Origin: Finegoldia magna_J
GTDB taxonomy: Bacteria > Bacillota > Clostridia > Tissierellales > Peptoniphilaceae
Length of the DNA stretch: 64,000 nucleotides
Reading direction: 5' to 3'
NCBI RefSeq assembly: GCF_002243175.1
Contig: NZ_NDYF01000017.1
Coordinates: 130,207 to 194,206, forward strand
The position numbers were made by a program, and so were the translations under genes. The notes below the pieces were generated by a model. The model was not told the origin of the DNA, ran no database searches, and saw nothing but the letters and a program-made list of their open reading frames with translations. Positions 62,225-64,000 of the stretch are shown piece by piece (positions within the stretch are counted from its first letter, which is position 1; the number at the start of each line of letters is the position of its first letter).

Positions 62225-63133
62225 ATGATTGACGGATTTTACGATAGATATATGTACACTCCGATGCCCGAAATGCACAATGAAATGATTCCCGTAACGG
62301 TTGGTTGTTCTTACGGCAAATGCATCTACTGTGATTTGAATGTTGGAAAAAGGTTCAAGGTTTTTGACATTGAAGATGTGAAAAAATATATACGAGATAG
62401 GAAAATTTTTTATGAGGACAAGAGGTTTACTCCGAAAAAGTTCACGCTTTTGGAGGGTAACGCCTTGTGTTTGAATAATGATTATTTGACGGAGATTTTG
62501 AAAGAAATCAGAAAGAATTTTCCAAATATGAAATACGTGTCGTGTTTTTCCAGAAGTGATGATATTCTCAGGAAAACTGATGAAGAATTGTTGGAGCTTA
62601 AAAATCTGGGGCTTGATCGTATTTGTGTGGGAATTGAGTCGGGAAGTGATTGGGTGCTTTCTTATCATAAAAAAGGTGTCACATCACAAGAACAATTGAC
62701 GGCACTTCACAGACTCGATAATCTGGGAATAAAATATTCCACATACATTATGCTTGGTCTTGGTGGAGAAGCACATTCATGTGAACATATAATGAAGACT
62801 GCAGAGTTTCTGAACAAGGTGAATCCGTTTGAAATTGTTGTTGTGAATTTGGTTTTGTTCAAGAATGCAAAGCTTGTAGAAAACGTGAGAAATCACGATT
62901 TCAAAAGAGTGTCCATCAGACAGCAAATCATTGAGGAGATAATGCTTGTGGAAAATTTGAATATAAGATGCATCTACAATGGAACTCACAAGACTAAGGC
63001 AGTGGCTGTGACGTCTGTAATTCCAGATAAAAAGGATGAAATTATCGCTGTTTTGAAGCAAAGACTAGAAGATGACGACAAGGAAATGAACAAAAAAGAA
63101 CGTAAAAAATGGGATAGATGGGATGAAGGTTAA
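62225..63133 (+). CDS. Radical SAM protein
   Basis: A 302-residue radical SAM enzyme. The iron-sulfur cysteines are in GCSYGKCIYCD (C-X4-C-X2-C spacing). VGIESGSDWVL and YIMLGLGGE are typical barrel motifs. No B12 domain is seen. The reaction is unknown. It overlaps the birA start by one base, so the two are co-translated. Confidence 0.85.
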   Translation: MIDGFYDRYMYTPMPEMHNEMIPVTVGCSYGKCIYCDLNVGKRFKVFDIEDVKKYIRDRKIFYEDKRFTPKKFTLLEGNALCLNNDYLTEILKEIRKNFPNMKYVSCFSRSDDILRKTDEELLELKNLGLDRICVGIESGSDWVLSYHKKGVTSQEQLTALHRLDNLGIKYSTYIMLGLGGEAHSCEHIMKTAEFLNKVNPFEIVVVNLVLFKNAKLVENVRNHDFKRVSIRQQIIEEIMLVENLNIRCIYNGTHKTKAVAVTSVIPDKKDEIIAVLKQRLEDDDKEMNKKERKKWDRWDEG

Positions 63134-63861
63134 TGGATACGGAAAAAATCAAAGAACAAACTGGAATAAATAAGGTGATTTTTAAAAAGGAAGTCACTTC
63201 AACAAATGATGAAATTCTGAATGAAAAGCAAGACGATACGTTGATGATTGCATTTTCACAATCAAAAGGCAAGGGACGCTACGGAAGGAAATTCTTCTCG
63301 CCTGAAAATGGATTGTATTTTTCGTATTTAGTAAATGAAGAAATGACATTCCAACAATCGCAATTCATCACACCAATTATGGGAATTGCTGTAAGCTATG
63401 CAATTGACGAAATTTTTGGCGTGAATACGTCGATTAAATGGGTCAATGATATTCTACTTGACGGTAAGAAAATCTGCGGCATACTCACAGAATGCAAGGT
63501 GGAGAAAAATATCTGCCACGATATTGTGGTTGGTGTTGGAATTAACGTCTACAAATCTGATTTTCCAGAGGATATTAAAGATACGGCTGGATTTATTGAA
63601 GAGAAAAAAGACTCAGATAAAAGAGAAGAATTGGTAATAAAAATAATGCAGAATTTCCTAGAATTTTGGAGCGAGGATAGGGATAGTTTGGTTGAAAAAT
63701 ATCGAAAGAAAGCTACGTTCATTGGTAATGAAATCAAAGTACACAAAAACGGAGATTATATTCCAGCTACTGCAATGAATATCAATGACGATTTTAGCTT
63801 GAAAGTAAAATACAACGACGGAACAATTGAAGATTTAAATATAGGAGAGATTTTTTTATAA
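63133..63861 (+). CDS. birA: Biotin-protein ligase (no repressor domain)
   Basis: A 242-residue ligase that attaches biotin to carboxylases. The biotinyl-AMP loop GKGRYGRKFFSPENGLYFS and KWVNDILLDGKKICGILTE are clear. It lacks the N-terminal helix-turn-helix of BirA-type repressors, so it cannot repress biotin genes itself. Its stop lies in a terminator. Confidence 0.93.
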   Translation: MDTEKIKEQTGINKVIFKKEVTSTNDEILNEKQDDTLMIAFSQSKGKGRYGRKFFSPENGLYFSYLVNEEMTFQQSQFITPIMGIAVSYAIDEIFGVNTSIKWVNDILLDGKKICGILTECKVEKNICHDIVVGVGINVYKSDFPEDIKDTAGFIEEKKDSDKREELVIKIMQNFLEFWSEDRDSLVEKYRKKATFIGNEIKVHKNGDYIPATAMNINDDFSLKVKYNDGTIEDLNIGEIFL

Positions 63862-63875
63862 AATCTCTTTTTTTT
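63846..63875 (+). terminator. Terminator of birA
   Basis: AGAGATTTT and AAAATCTCT pair around a short loop, then T run. It overlaps the birA stop codon. Confidence 0.88.
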
Positions 63876-63913
63876 GTACACTTAAGTGTGTTGAGCGAAC
63901 GAAGTGAGCGAAA

Positions 63914-63939
63914 TAAAAAACCACCTGCTATGCAGGTGG
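63914..63939 (-). terminator. Terminator on the minus strand at the window edge
   Basis: CCACCTGC/GCAGGTGG with a three-base loop, followed by T residues on the minus strand, ends something lying to the right of the window. Beyond it (63940-64000) the minus strand has a GGAGGTTGTATT ribosome-like site. To the left, CGCTCACTTCGTTCGCTC and CACTTAAGTG lie at 63878-63911. The whole resembles an insertion-sequence end, but this cannot be settled. Confidence 0.6.
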
Positions 63940-64000
63940 AAGACATTAGCTTTAGCTTCAAGCAAAATACAACCTCCTATGATAAAATAGTTACGCCTGA

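Overview
The window is low-GC DNA from an anaerobic Gram-positive bacterium of the Firmicutes. The best fit is a Finegoldia/Peptoniphilaceae-type organism; this is an inference from gene content and codon use, not a database match. Supporting signs are the classic replication-origin order, a class II superoxide reductase, cell-wall anchored surface proteins and a giant CWB2-anchored subtilase.

Layout. (1) 1-10552, minus strand: one end of an integrative conjugative element of the Tn1549/CTn5 type. In transcription order it carries a CD1845-like membrane protein, RepA_N initiator, DnaC-like ATPase, PcfB-like protein, VirD4 coupling ATPase, an AbiF-type abortive-infection gene with its structured leader RNA, SSB, Maff2, VirB6/TrbL, PrgI and VirB4 (cut by the window edge). 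Integrase and relaxase are not in view. (2) 10596-11777: an ABC exporter gene broken exactly in its Walker A motif, probably marking the element/chromosome junction. (3) 12036-29063: the chromosomal origin region. rpmH-rnpA-yidD-yidC-jag run leftward. An arsR-arsM unit sits next to oriC. dnaA, dnaN, an S4 protein, recF, a RemB-like protein, gyrB, gyrA, a STAS/anti-sigma/sigma trio, an ABC pair and fumC run rightward. (4) 29137-30435: a small sortase-substrate-like ORF followed by about 1 kb of long imperfect palindromes nested in terminators, duplicated with an exact 421-bp period. (5) 30436-42531: accessory and housekeeping genes, including GNAT, two rhodanese lipoproteins whose promoters share one architecture, a hicAB toxin-antitoxin pair flanked by 43-bp direct repeats, DUF3139 proteins, the DUF1659/DUF2922/YvrJ trio, cation transporters and an ECF S component. 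(6) 42930-50046: the giant surface subtilase and an LPXTG-like protein. (7) 50109-63861: peptidases, a four-gene ABC/MFS operon, superoxide reductase, a DUF2207/LemA pair, a radical SAM protein and birA.

Most notable. The arsenite methyltransferase has an in-frame TGA exactly where the family has a conserved arsenic-binding cysteine. A short stem-loop of bacterial SECIS form follows it, so this may be a selenoprotein rather than a pseudogene. Other strong signals are the terminator-nested palindrome family with exchanged but still complementary stems, 23-bp iterons inside repA, the abiF RNA, the shared rhodanese promoter motif, the flanking repeats of hicAB, and isoleucine at GyrA position 83.

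All calls rest on reading the sequence and on recalled family knowledge. No searches were run.
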